64,000 nt of DNA from DATEPR01 sp036279295 (GTDB lineage Bacteria; Actinomycetota; Actinomycetes; Mycobacteriales; Pseudonocardiaceae): contig DASUJK010000076.1 in assembly GCA_036279295.1 (NCBI GenBank), positions 4,723 to 68,722 of the forward strand, given 5' to 3'. Position numbers and translations under genes: made by a program. Positions 34,210 through 43,627 of the stretch are shown piece by piece; the first letter of the stretch is position 1; every line of letters begins with the position of its first letter. Below the pieces are notes generated by a model. It searched no databases, had not been told where the DNA came from, and saw nothing but the letters and a program-made list of their open reading frames with translations.

Positions 34210-34989
34210 TCAGGAACCGAATCGACGATGTCGAATCGCGTAGTCGCGTAGGGCACGCAGAAAGTCGACGCGCCGGAAATCGGGCCAGTATGCTTCGCAG
34301 AACCAGAACTCGGAGTGCGCCGACTGCCAGAGCAAGAACCCGGACATCCGTTGTTCACCCGATGTGCGGATCACCAGATCGGGGTCCGGTTGACCCGACG
34401 TGTACAAGTGCTCGGCGATGTGGTCGACATCCAACACCTCGGCCAGTTCCTCGATCGAGGTACCCACTTCCGCGTGTTGCATGAGCAGTTTGCGGACCGC
34501 GTCCGCGATCTCCTGCCGACCGCCGTAGCCGACGGCGATGTTGACCTCCATGCCCGGTCGGCCGCTGGTGCGAGCGGCAGCCGCGGACAGGCGGGTCGCC
34601 GTTTCTACTGGGAGCACGTCGAGCGCGCCGACGATGCGCAGCCGCCAGGGCGCGCCGGGTGCCGCCAGCTCGTCCACCACGTCGGTGATGATCTCCAGCA
34701 GCGGACCGATCTCGCTCTCGGGACGGTTGAGGTTGTCGGTCGACAGCAGCCACATCGTGACCACTTCGACGTTCGACTCGTTGCACCAGCCCAGCAGATC
34801 CGCGATCTTGCGCGCACCGGCCCGGTGACCTTCGCTCACGTCGGTGAAGCCAGCTTCTCTGGCCCATCTACGGTTGCCGTCCAACATGATGCCGACGTGC
34901 CGCGGTCGTTGCGCGTCGACCAGTTGACGAGTCAGCAAGGACTCGTAACAGCGATAGACGATCTCCTTCAGCAAGGCGCGAGGACCCAC
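34210..34989 (-). CDS. uppS: Z-prenyl diphosphate synthase (UppS family; Rv1086-like)
   Basis: Cis-prenyltransferase of 259 residues. Substrate-binding HVGIMLDGNRRWA (catalytic Asp), SEGHRAGARKI, STDNLNRPESEI and the RTSGEQRMSGFLLWQ region are intact. The family adds IPP in cis to make farnesyl or polyprenyl diphosphates for cell-wall lipid carriers. Its position next to hemolysin III matches M. tuberculosis Rv1086, a short-chain Z-farnesyl synthase, so that product is a reasonable guess; chain length cannot be read with certainty. Confidence 0.93.
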   Translation of the reverse strand: MGPRALLKEIVYRCYESLLTRQLVDAQRPRHVGIMLDGNRRWAREAGFTDVSEGHRAGARKIADLLGWCNESNVEVVTMWLLSTDNLNRPESEIGPLLEIITDVVDELAAPGAPWRLRIVGALDVLPVETATRLSAAAARTSGRPGMEVNIAVGYGGRQEIADAVRKLLMQHAEVGTSIEELAEVLDVDHIAEHLYTSGQPDPDLVIRTSGEQRMSGFLLWQSAHSEFWFCEAYWPDFRRVDFLRALRDYAIRHRRFGS

Positions 34990-35133
34990 GTTCTGACAGC
35001 GTACGCCGTTCGAGAGTGACTACACCGGCACCCGGTCGTGGCCACCCTGTGCTGGCCAGCGGCCCGCGAGCGGATCCAGGTAGCTCGATCACAATCCCTG
35101 GCGGGAAACCTACGGTCCCGTAACCTCGTGGGC

Positions 35134-35808
35134 GTGAGCGTCGCGACCGTGCCAAGGCCGAATCCCGCAACGCGGCCTCGGCTGCGCGGCTGGCTGCATT
35201 TCTGGTCGTTCTTCGTATCCCTGGCCGCAGGCGGCGCACTGATCGCCGTGGCGGCCGCGTCGGTGTCCGGTCTGGCGGCGCTGGCCACGTCGGTCTACAC
35301 CGCGACGGTGCTCGGCCTGTTCGGCGTCAGCGCGCTCTACCACCGGCACACCTGGACCGACCAGCGTGTCCGTGTCCGGATGAAGCGGCTCGACCACTCG
35401 ATGATCTTCCTGTTCATCGCGGGCACGTACACGCCGTTCTCGCTGCTCGCGATGGACAAGCCGACCGGCTACATCGTGCTCGGCGTGGTGTGGGGCGGCG
35501 CGATCTGCGGGGTGGCGCTGAAGCTGCTGTGGCCACACGCGCCGCGCTGGCTCGGGGTGCCGATCTACATCGCGGTGGGCTGGGTGGCGATCTTCGTGCT
35601 GCCCCAACTGCTGCACCACGCCGGCGTGGCCACCCTGGTACTGCTGCTGGCCGGCGGCCTGCTGTACACGGTGGGCGCGGTCTTCTACGCCACCCGCTGG
35701 CCCAACCCGTGGCCGGCCACGTTCGGCCACCACGAGTTCTTCCACGCGGCCACCGTGCTGGCCGCCGCGTGTCACTACATCGCGATCTGGTTCGTGCTGT
35801 TCGCGTAG
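35134..35808 (+). CDS. Hemolysin III / PAQR-family membrane protein
   Basis: Seven-helix membrane protein of 224 residues. Family motifs: LYHRHTW (after the second helix), RLDHSMIFLFIAGTYTPF and the late FGHHEFFHAATV with metal-binding His residues, matching the HlyIII/YqfA and PAQR group that carry a zinc site. Despite the name, most members are not toxins and probably have lipid-hydrolase-like roles. GTG 35134 chosen; GTG 35128 is possible, and no strong ribosome site is seen. Rv1085c equivalent. Confidence 0.92.
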   Translation: MSVATVPRPNPATRPRLRGWLHFWSFFVSLAAGGALIAVAAASVSGLAALATSVYTATVLGLFGVSALYHRHTWTDQRVRVRMKRLDHSMIFLFIAGTYTPFSLLAMDKPTGYIVLGVVWGGAICGVALKLLWPHAPRWLGVPIYIAVGWVAIFVLPQLLHHAGVATLVLLLAGGLLYTVGAVFYATRWPNPWPATFGHHEFFHAATVLAAACHYIAIWFVLFA

Positions 35809-35834
35809 GGCCGCGCCGGAATCCGGCGCGGCCC
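35808..35834. terminator. Perfect GC-rich hairpin at the hemolysin III stop
   Basis: GGGCCGCGCCGGA (35808-35820) and TCCGGCGCGGCCC (35822-35834) are exact reverse complements separated by one base. The stem begins at the last base of the stop codon. Confidence 0.8.
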
Positions 35835-35900
35835 GTGCGAGACCAGCCCTGTGCGAGACCAAACCCCGTGCGAGACCAAACCCCGTGCGAGGTCAGCCCA
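35835..35900. repeat. Four 16-17-bp tandem units at a convergent junction
   Basis: Four units of the type GTGCGAGACCAAACCCC: 35835-35850, 35851-35867, 35868-35884 (the last two identical) and 35885-35900. The final unit contains the stop codon of the minus-strand gene, so on that strand the array looks like repeated copies of the gene's 3' end. Confidence 0.9.
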
Positions 35901-36459
35901 GGTCCGGGCCTTCCCGGCGTAGGTCGTCGACCGCGGACATCGCGTTGCGCAGTTCGGTGAGCCACGCGTCGGCGTGTTCGCCGACCAACCGGACCGCCCA
36001 CGCCAGCGCCTCCGAGCGGGACCTGGCCACACCAGCGCTGACCAGAGTGTCCAGCACCAGTCGCTCGGGCTGCCGCAGCCGTGTCATCACGGGCACGGAC
36101 ATCGTCGTGAAGAGTTCTTCCGTCGATCCGATGCGAGCACCCCAGGCGACCTTGCGGCCGTACCGGTGCTCGGCCTGCCTGGCGATGTCGATCCGCTCGT
36201 CCCTGGTGTGCTCCCGGAACCTGCTGATTCGGCCGGATGCGACGGCCGCCGCCGTGGCCTCGTCGGCGAAGTCCTCCGCCGGCACCACCAGCTCGCCGAC
36301 CACCAGGATCTCCTCCCGGTCGACGGTGATGTCGGGCGCTGCCGCGAACCACTCGTCGGGCAGCCGACCGTGGAACCAGGCCGCTACGTCGTCCGCGGGC
36401 GGTGGTTCCTGCTGAGCACCCCTGCCTCGGCCACCGCCGGGACCCCAACCGTGGCGCAT
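35893..36459 (-). CDS. Unknown protein with ribbon-helix-helix-like C-terminus
   Basis: Soluble protein of 188 residues. A Gly/Arg-rich start (about 1-20) is followed by an alpha/beta region and a C-terminal segment MTRLRQPERLVLDTLVSAG then ARSRSEALAWAVRLVGEHAD that looks like a ribbon-helix-helix DNA-binding or related dimerisation motif. The ATG at 36459 is preceded by GAGGAGG. It may be a regulator, but there are no obvious target clues, and it is separated from hemolysin III by a hairpin and repeats. Confidence 0.65.
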   Translation of the reverse strand: MRHGWGPGGGRGRGAQQEPPPADDVAAWFHGRLPDEWFAAAPDITVDREEILVVGELVVPAEDFADEATAAAVASGRISRFREHTRDERIDIARQAEHRYGRKVAWGARIGSTEELFTTMSVPVMTRLRQPERLVLDTLVSAGVARSRSEALAWAVRLVGEHADAWLTELRNAMSAVDDLRREGPDLG

Positions 36460-36510
36460 GCCTACCTCCTCGATTACATGATTACGTCGTTACCGACGTT
36501 ACTCGTGCAA

Positions 36511-38535
<2,025 letters not shown>

Positions 38536-38564
38536 GGCATCCAGTGTCCAGCAAACTGGTTCAC

Positions 38565-39296
38565 GTGACGGGACCCGGGGCGGACGAGGCTGCCGACTTC
38601 GCCGACGCGGCCGCATTCGCGGGCAGGCACACCGTGCTGTCCGTGGTGGTCGGCGCTCCGGCGCACGGTCTGGCCGAACTGGACGACGTGCCGGCCGATC
38701 AGGCGAAACACCGAGGCGTGTTCGTGCCGCCGACCGAGCTGTTCTGGGAGTTCGACAAGCCGCCGGACACGGTCGCGGGGCCGGGTCTGGACCGGGTGAG
38801 CTGGGAACTGGAGCGGTTCTGCCGGTCCGCGCTGGCCGCCGACCCGGAAGCCTACGAGGTGCTCGGCTCGCCGCTGGTCGAGTCGTGCACGGTGATCGGT
38901 GCCGAACTGCGTGAGCTGACCGTGGCGTTCCTGTCCCAGCGGACCGCGGACGCCTACCGGCGGGCCACCGCGACCGACTACGCCCGGGCGTCGGCCGCGA
39001 TGGCGGCAGGCGGCACACCGCGCTGGGGTCAGGTAGCGGGTGTCATCCGGCTGCTCACGGTCGGCGAACGCGTCCTGCGGACCGGCGAGCTGGACCTGGA
39101 CATGACAGCCGACCGGGAGCCGCTGAGCGCCGTCGCGGACGGCCAGCTGCCGTGGCAAGAGACGCAGGCCTGGGTGGAGTCGCTGCGGGACCGCACGGCC
39201 GAAGCCGTGCTGCGGTCCCCGCTACCCGCTGTGCCGAACCTCGCCGCCGTCCGGAGCTGGCTCCGTTCCGTCCGCAGGCGCTGTCTCGGTAGCTGA
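38565..39296 (+). CDS. YcgL-type predicted nucleotidyltransferase, active site apparently degenerate
   Basis: Protein of about 243 residues from GTG 38565 (GTG 38544 possible). It follows the pol-beta-like nucleotidyltransferase pattern, with RGVFVPPTELFWEFDKPPD, VSWELERFCRSALAADPEAYE and LGSPLVESC matching the family's later blocks. The expected GS..GL..DSD metal site is altered: the sequence reads GAPAHGLAELDDVPADQAKH, without the Gly-Ser pair and without a clear DxD. It may be inactive as a transferase. Its last 75 nt overlap the convergent small membrane protein gene. Confidence 0.7.
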   Translation: MTGPGADEAADFADAAAFAGRHTVLSVVVGAPAHGLAELDDVPADQAKHRGVFVPPTELFWEFDKPPDTVAGPGLDRVSWELERFCRSALAADPEAYEVLGSPLVESCTVIGAELRELTVAFLSQRTADAYRRATATDYARASAAMAAGGTPRWGQVAGVIRLLTVGERVLRTGELDLDMTADREPLSAVADGQLPWQETQAWVESLRDRTAEAVLRSPLPAVPNLAAVRSWLRSVRRRCLGS

Positions 39297-39515
39297 CTGT
39301 TCTTCCGTGTCGGAGCTCTCGAAGCTGGCCGGCACCTTCTTCAGGTGCTTGCTCATCGAGCGGATCAAGAACGCCACCGCGACGAACAACGCGATGATCA
39401 GGATCAACGCGATCGGGTCGGACGAGCCGAACTCCTGGCCCTGCCCGCCCGGCTGGTTGTTCGCGGTGCCGGAACCCGCGGCCAGAAACAACTGGGCCGC
39501 CCATACCGATGTCAT
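39222..39515 (-). CDS. Small single-pass membrane protein (Rv1083-like)
   Basis: Protein of 97 residues with a short N-terminal hydrophobic segment (MTSVWAAQLFLAAGSG), a linker, one transmembrane helix (about 34-51, PIALILIIALFVAVAFLI), then KHLKKVPASFE and an acidic tail. It overlaps mca by 4 nt upstream and so is translated with it, as in mycobacteria. No known function. Its C-terminal 25 codons lie antisense to the nucleotidyltransferase 3' end. Confidence 0.8.
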   Translation of the reverse strand: MTSVWAAQLFLAAGSGTANNQPGGQGQEFGSSDPIALILIIALFVAVAFLIRSMSKHLKKVPASFESSDTEEQSATETAPADGTEPAPDGGEVRHSG

Positions 39516-40393
39516 GCGGCTACCTTCTCACGCACCCCTTCGAACAGGTCGTCCTCGGGCACCGTGGTGTCGACCAGCGACCTGGCCAACTCGTACTCCT
39601 CAGTGGGCCAGATCTCCCGCTGCAGGTCAAGGTCGATGGCGAACCAGCGGCTTGTCGGGTCGATCTGGGTGGCGTGCGCGAGCAGCGCCTTGTCCCGGAT
39701 CGGGAAGTAGTCGGCGCACTCCACCCTGGTGGTGACGCGGTCCATCACGTCGGGCCGGTTGGTGTCCCACTGCTTCAGCCACTCCGTGTAGGGCGACTCA
39801 AGGCCCTTGGCCAGCAGCGCGTCGTGGAACGCCTGCATCCTGGCCCTGGAGAAACCGTGTGTGTAGTACATCTTCAACGGCTGCCACGGCGCTCCGGCGT
39901 CCGGGAACTGGTCCGGGTCGCCTGCGGCGTCGAACGCGGCCACCGAGATCACGTGGGTCCGGATGTGGTCCGGGTGCGGGTAGCCGCCGTTCTCGTCGTA
40001 CGTGACCAGCACGTGCGGGCGGAACTCGCGGATCAACCGGACCAGGTCCTCGGTCGGCTGCTCGACCGGCACCACCGCGAAGCAGCCGTCCGGCAGCGGG
40101 GGCTTCGGGTCGCCCTCGGGCAGGCCGGAGTCGACGTAACCGAGCCAGCGGTGCTCGACGCCCAGGATGCGGGCCGCCTCGGCCATCTCCTCGATCCGGA
40201 TCTCGCTCATCCGCTCCAGCACGCCCGGCTTGTCCATCGCGGGGTTGAGGATGCTGCCCCGTTCACCGCCGGTGCAGGACACCACCATCACGTCCTGCCC
40301 CTCGGCCACGTACTTGGCCAGCGTGGCCGCACCCTTGCTCGACTCGTCGTCGGGATGCGCGTGCACCGTCATCAAGCGCAGCTTTTCGGCCAT
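39512..40393 (-). CDS. mca: Mycothiol S-conjugate amidase
   Basis: Zinc amidase of 293 residues in the LmbE/PIG-L fold. Metal ligands appear in VHAHPDDESSKG (about 10-21) and YPHPDHIRTH. The enzyme cleaves mycothiol conjugates of electrophiles and drugs so the mercapturic acid can be exported, a detoxification specific to actinobacteria. It belongs to the Mca rather than MshB branch by its length and the RWFAIDLDLQREIWPTEEY C-terminus. It is divergent from DUF4307 and leads a two-gene operon. Confidence 0.96.
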   Translation of the reverse strand: MAEKLRLMTVHAHPDDESSKGAATLAKYVAEGQDVMVVSCTGGERGSILNPAMDKPGVLERMSEIRIEEMAEAARILGVEHRWLGYVDSGLPEGDPKPPLPDGCFAVVPVEQPTEDLVRLIREFRPHVLVTYDENGGYPHPDHIRTHVISVAAFDAAGDPDQFPDAGAPWQPLKMYYTHGFSRARMQAFHDALLAKGLESPYTEWLKQWDTNRPDVMDRVTTRVECADYFPIRDKALLAHATQIDPTSRWFAIDLDLQREIWPTEEYELARSLVDTTVPEDDLFEGVREKVAA

Positions 40394-40560
40394 GATCGAC
40401 GAGTTCCTCCTGGTCGGTTAACCGGGGCCAGTCGCCTGACACCCCACCCTGTCCGCGATACTCAACGCGTACGTCGTGCTTCATTGTTCCCGCAGCACCG
40501 ACAACCCACGGTGCGCGGGTACCTGCACCGACGACCCGGCAATACGGAGGAGGTAGCGAC

Positions 40561-40998
40561 ATGGCTGTGCGCGACCTGCCGGTCGGTCGTTACGGAGCGC
40601 CGAAGAGCAAGCGCGGCAGGCGCTGGTGGTACTGGGCGATCCTGGCCGCGTTCCTCGTCGCCGGTCTCGTCGTCGCCTATGTCGCGTACGAGAACCTGGG
40701 CGCCACTCCGATCGATCCCGAGATGACCGCCTACCACGTCGTTGACGACGGCACCGTGACCGCCACGTTCACCGTGGATCGGAATCACCCGAACCAGGCC
40801 GCGGATTGCATCGTGTACGCGTTGTCCGACGACGGTTCCGAAGTCGCGCGTGGTGAGGTATACGTCCCACCGAGTGAGAGCACCGTTCAGTTGTCCACCA
40901 CGTTGCGAACAGATAAACGCGCAACAACTGTGGAGTTCTACGGCTGCTCCTACCAGGTGCCGTCCTACCTGACCAAATCCGTGCCGCCAAGCGGGTGA
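40561..40998 (+). CDS. DUF4307 membrane protein
   Basis: Protein of 145 residues: basic N-terminus (about 1-24, RYGAPKSKRGRRW), one transmembrane helix (about 26-45), then an extracytoplasmic beta-rich domain with FTVDRNHPNQAADCIVYALS and a conserved Cys pair (Cys about 82 and 137). Rv1081c equivalent, sitting between mca and greA as in mycobacteria. GGAGG 7 nt upstream of ATG. Function unknown. Confidence 0.88.
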   Translation: MAVRDLPVGRYGAPKSKRGRRWWYWAILAAFLVAGLVVAYVAYENLGATPIDPEMTAYHVVDDGTVTATFTVDRNHPNQAADCIVYALSDDGSEVARGEVYVPPSESTVQLSTTLRTDKRATTVEFYGCSYQVPSYLTKSVPPSG

Positions 40999-41076
40999 TC
41001 TGCGGTTACACACTCCCTGGTGAGCGAAAAAACCTTCATCCTGGTTACTGTCGAACGTGCTACCCTCGCCATGCAG

Positions 41077-41102
41077 CACGGCTCCCGCGGGGCCGTGTTT
41101 TT
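41077..41102 (+). terminator. Intrinsic terminator in the greA leader, possible attenuator
   Basis: CACGGCTCC and GGGGCCGTG form a 9-bp stem (one T:G pair) with a CGC loop, followed by TTTTT (41098-41102), an unusually canonical terminator for this GC content. It lies 79 nt after DUF4307 and 79 nt before greA. A TACCCT (41061-41066) fitting the actinobacterial -10 TANNNT precedes it. Further hairpins follow: GTTCCG/CGGAAC (41106-41131) and GCCCG/CGGGC (41137-41153). The CACGG at 41119-41123 could compete for the terminator's right arm. Confidence 0.65.
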
Positions 41103-41180
41103 GCCGTTCCGGGCTGCCCACGGTTCGGAACAGCCAGCCCGTAAACCTCGGGCTTGGGTCCAGACGAGGAGTTGGTGACC

Positions 41181-41669
41181 GTGAGCGACACCCAGGTGAC
41201 CTGGCTGACCCAGGAGGCCTACGACCGGCTCAAGCAGGAACTCGACGAGCTGATCGCTAATCGCCCGGTCATGGCGGCGGAAATCAATGCCCGTCGCGAA
41301 GAAGGTGACCTGAAGGAGAACGGCGGCTACATGGCCGCCCGCGAGGAACAGGGCAAGCAGGAGGCCCGGATCCGTCAGCTCCAGGAGCTGCTGCGGGCGG
41401 CGAAGGTCGGCGAGGCACCGACCACCAATGGTGTCGCCGCGCCCGGCATGGTGCTCACTGTCCGTTATGACGGAGACGACGAGACCGAGGAGTTCCTGCT
41501 CGCGACCCGTGAAGAAGGCGCGCACGGGTCCCTTGAGGTGTACTCTCCGAGCTCACCGCTGGGTCAGGCGCTGCTCGGCGCCAAGGACGGCGAGGCCCGG
41601 CAGTACAGCCTGCCCAACGGCAACACCATGAAGGTCACCCTGATCAAGGCCGTGCCCTACCACGGCTGA
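41181..41669 (+). CDS. greA: Transcription elongation factor GreA
   Basis: Protein of 162 residues. The N-terminal coiled coil has the catalytic tip acidic residues in EEGDLKENGGYMAAREEQG; the C-terminal FKBP-like domain has LEVYSPSSPLGQALLGAKDGE. GreA enters the RNA polymerase secondary channel and stimulates cleavage of backtracked RNA. GTG 41181 is preferred to GTG 41175 because GAGGAG (41166-41171) is 9 nt upstream and the resulting MSDTQVTWLTQE matches mycobacterial GreA. The leader contains a terminator and other hairpins. Confidence 0.97.
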   Translation: MSDTQVTWLTQEAYDRLKQELDELIANRPVMAAEINARREEGDLKENGGYMAAREEQGKQEARIRQLQELLRAAKVGEAPTTNGVAAPGMVLTVRYDGDDETEEFLLATREEGAHGSLEVYSPSSPLGQALLGAKDGEARQYSLPNGNTMKVTLIKAVPYHG

Positions 41670-41682
41670 TTCGTACCGCAGG

Positions 41683-42222
41683 TCATGGCGGCGGCCCGCC
41701 GGGAACGGGCCGACCGCCGTGCGCCTGTGCCGCTGACCGGCCCAGCAGCCGTTCCAGCAGTGGCCGCACCCGGAGTGGGACCGGGGTGGACAGCGCGATG
41801 GACGACGCCAGTCGATGCACGCCCGGCACGGCGACCACCTCGTCGATAACCCGTTGCAAGTCGGCATTCGATCTGGCCACCATACGTACCAGCAGGTCAC
41901 CCTGGCCGGTGGTCGCGTGTACCTCGCAGACCTCAGCGATCGCCGTCAGGTGCTCGGTCACCTCGCCCCGAAAGCCCTGCGCGATCTCGACCACGGCGAA
42001 CGCCGTCAGCCCGTAGCCCATCGCGGCCAGGTCCAGCGCGGGCGGGAAACCGCCGAGCACCCCCCTGGCCACGAGCTTGTCCAGCCGTGCCTGCACGGTG
42101 CCCCTCGCGACGCCGAGCCGACGGGAGCTCTCCAGCACGCCGAGCCTCGGCTCGTCAGTGAGCAGCAGCAACAGGCGGGCGTCCAGTTCGTCCAGCGGTT
42201 CGGCCGGCTCCGGCTCGGTCAT
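41683..42222 (-). CDS. Lrp/AsnC-family transcriptional regulator
   Basis: Protein of 179 residues from ATG 42222 (AGGAGG 5 nt upstream). N-terminal HTH (about 10-60: LDELDARLLLLLTDEPRLG, ARGTVQARLDKLVARGVLGG) and a C-terminal RAM ligand domain with VHATTGQGDLLVRMVARS. It is divergent from hppD across 118 bp and probably controls it in response to an amino acid or tyrosine breakdown product. The C-terminal tail is Gly/Pro-rich. Convergent with greA with only a 13-bp gap. Confidence 0.92.
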   Translation of the reverse strand: MTEPEPAEPLDELDARLLLLLTDEPRLGVLESSRRLGVARGTVQARLDKLVARGVLGGFPPALDLAAMGYGLTAFAVVEIAQGFRGEVTEHLTAIAEVCEVHATTGQGDLLVRMVARSNADLQRVIDEVVAVPGVHRLASSIALSTPVPLRVRPLLERLLGRSAAQAHGGRPVPGGPPP

Positions 42223-42323
42223 CGATCCTCCTGCGCAACCTGTCCACCCTGCCAAGCGGAATGACCGTCCCGCCGATCAGTATGTACAGCGAAAATGTCG
42301 ACTGTTGCCCAGTTTGCATGCTG

Positions 42324-42343
42324 GTCACATGCTTTGTCACATG
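42324..42343. promoter_or_regulatory. Direct repeat at the hppD start, candidate operator
   Basis: GTCACATG occurs twice (42324-42331 and 42336-42343) with a 4-bp gap; the second copy includes the presumed hppD start codon. It lies in the gap between the Lrp-type gene and hppD, in a stretch more AT-rich than its surroundings. Confidence 0.35.
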
Positions 42344-43528
42344 ACCGAGACACTGCACGGACTCAACGGACTGGACGAGGTGAGCTTCGACCAGCTCAAG
42401 CAACTCGTCGGACTGGTCGACTACGACTCGTCCACCGACCCGTTCCCCGTCCGCGCGTTGGACGCCGTGGTGTTCGTGGTCGGCAACGCCACTCAGACCG
42501 CCTGGTACTACCAGCACGCGTTCGGCATGCGGCTCGTTGCTTACTCCGGTCCGGAGACCGGCAACCGCGACCACAAGTCGTTCGTGCTGACCTCCGGCTC
42601 GGCGCGGTTCGTGATCAACGGTGCCGTTCGGCCGGACAGTCAACTGGCCGACCACCATCGCAGGCACGGCGACGGTGTGGTCGACGTGACGCTGGAGGTC
42701 GGCGACGTGGACCGCTGTGTCGCGCACGCCCGCGCGCAGGGCGCGACCGTCGTGGTCGAGCCGCACGACGTCAGCGACGAGTACGGCACCGTCCGCACGG
42801 CAGCGATCGCCGCCTACGGCGACACGCTGCACACGCTGATCGACAGGCGTGACTACCAGGGGCCCTACCTGCCCGGCTACCAGCCGAGGACAGACGGCCG
42901 GACGCCGCCCCAGCGGATGTTCCAGGCGGTCGACCACTGCGTCGGCAACGTCGAACTGGGCAAGATGGACTACTGGGTGGACTGGTACCACCGGGTCATG
43001 GGCTTCACGAACATGGCCGAGTTCGTCGGCGACGACATCGCGACCGACTACTCGGCACTGATGAGCAAGGTCGTCGCGTGTGGCAACCACCGCGTGAAGT
43101 TTCCGCTGAACGAGCCGGCCATCAGCAAGCACAAGTCGCAGATCGACGAGTACCTGGAGTTCTACTCGGGCGCCGGCGTGCAGCACATTGCCTTGGCCAC
43201 CAACGACATCCTGGACACGGTGGACCGGATGACCGACGCGGGCGTCGAGTTCCTGGCCACTCCGGACTCGTACTACGAGGATCCGGAACTACGGTCCCGG
43301 ATCGGCGAGGTGCGCGTGCCGATCGAGGAGTTGCAGCGGCGCGGGATCCTCGTGGACCGCGACGAGGACGGCTACCTGTTGCAGATCTTCACCCGCCCGA
43401 TCGGCGACCGGCCGACCGTGTTCTACGAGCTGATCGAACGGCACGGCTCACTCGGCTTCGGCAAGGGCAACTTCAAGGCGCTGTTCGAGGCCATCGAGCG
43501 GGAACAGGCACGCCGGGGCAACCTGTAA
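42341..43528 (+). CDS. hppD: 4-hydroxyphenylpyruvate dioxygenase
   Basis: Fe(II) dioxygenase of 395 residues that turns 4-hydroxyphenylpyruvate into homogentisate in tyrosine breakdown. Two VOC-like halves; the C-terminal half holds the iron ligands His in AVDHCVGN, His in GVQHIALAT and Glu in FYELIERHG, and the family segment RSRIGEVRVP precedes DEDGYLLQIFTRP. ATG 42341 has no obvious ribosome site; ATG 42329 is in frame. It is likely controlled by the divergent Lrp regulator. A 17-bp-stem terminator follows. Confidence 0.96.
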   Translation: MTETLHGLNGLDEVSFDQLKQLVGLVDYDSSTDPFPVRALDAVVFVVGNATQTAWYYQHAFGMRLVAYSGPETGNRDHKSFVLTSGSARFVINGAVRPDSQLADHHRRHGDGVVDVTLEVGDVDRCVAHARAQGATVVVEPHDVSDEYGTVRTAAIAAYGDTLHTLIDRRDYQGPYLPGYQPRTDGRTPPQRMFQAVDHCVGNVELGKMDYWVDWYHRVMGFTNMAEFVGDDIATDYSALMSKVVACGNHRVKFPLNEPAISKHKSQIDEYLEFYSGAGVQHIALATNDILDTVDRMTDAGVEFLATPDSYYEDPELRSRIGEVRVPIEELQRRGILVDRDEDGYLLQIFTRPIGDRPTVFYELIERHGSLGFGKGNFKALFEAIEREQARRGNL

Positions 43529-43530
43529 CA

Positions 43531-43568
43531 GCTGATCGGCCGGCAGGTGGGCCTGCCGGCCGATCAGC
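43531..43568. terminator. 17-bp perfect hairpin after hppD
   Basis: GCTGATCGGCCGGCAGG (43531-43547) pairs exactly with 43552-43568 around a TGGG loop, starting 2 nt after the hppD stop. There is no T-run. It is also downstream of convergent ilvA. Confidence 0.85.
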
Positions 43569-43627
43569 GTCGTTCGATGTTCAGCGCCGTTCGATGTTCA
43601 CCGTCGTTCGATGTTCACCGTCGTTCC
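43569..43627. repeat. 17-bp tandem repeat at the ilvA 3' end
   Basis: Three full units and one partial unit: GTCGTTCGATGTTCAGC (43569-43585), GCCGTTCGATGTTCACC (43586-43602), GTCGTTCGATGTTCACC (43603-43619), then GTCGTTCC. Read on the minus strand, the first units contain the last codons (ERR) and stop of ilvA, which is thus copied into the 3' flank. The array abuts the hppD terminator hairpin. Confidence 0.9.

Noticed and set aside
35835..35900. Possible CRISPR or iteron array
   Set aside because: Units of 16-17 bp are contiguous without spacers and derive from the neighbouring gene end; there is no replication protein gene.
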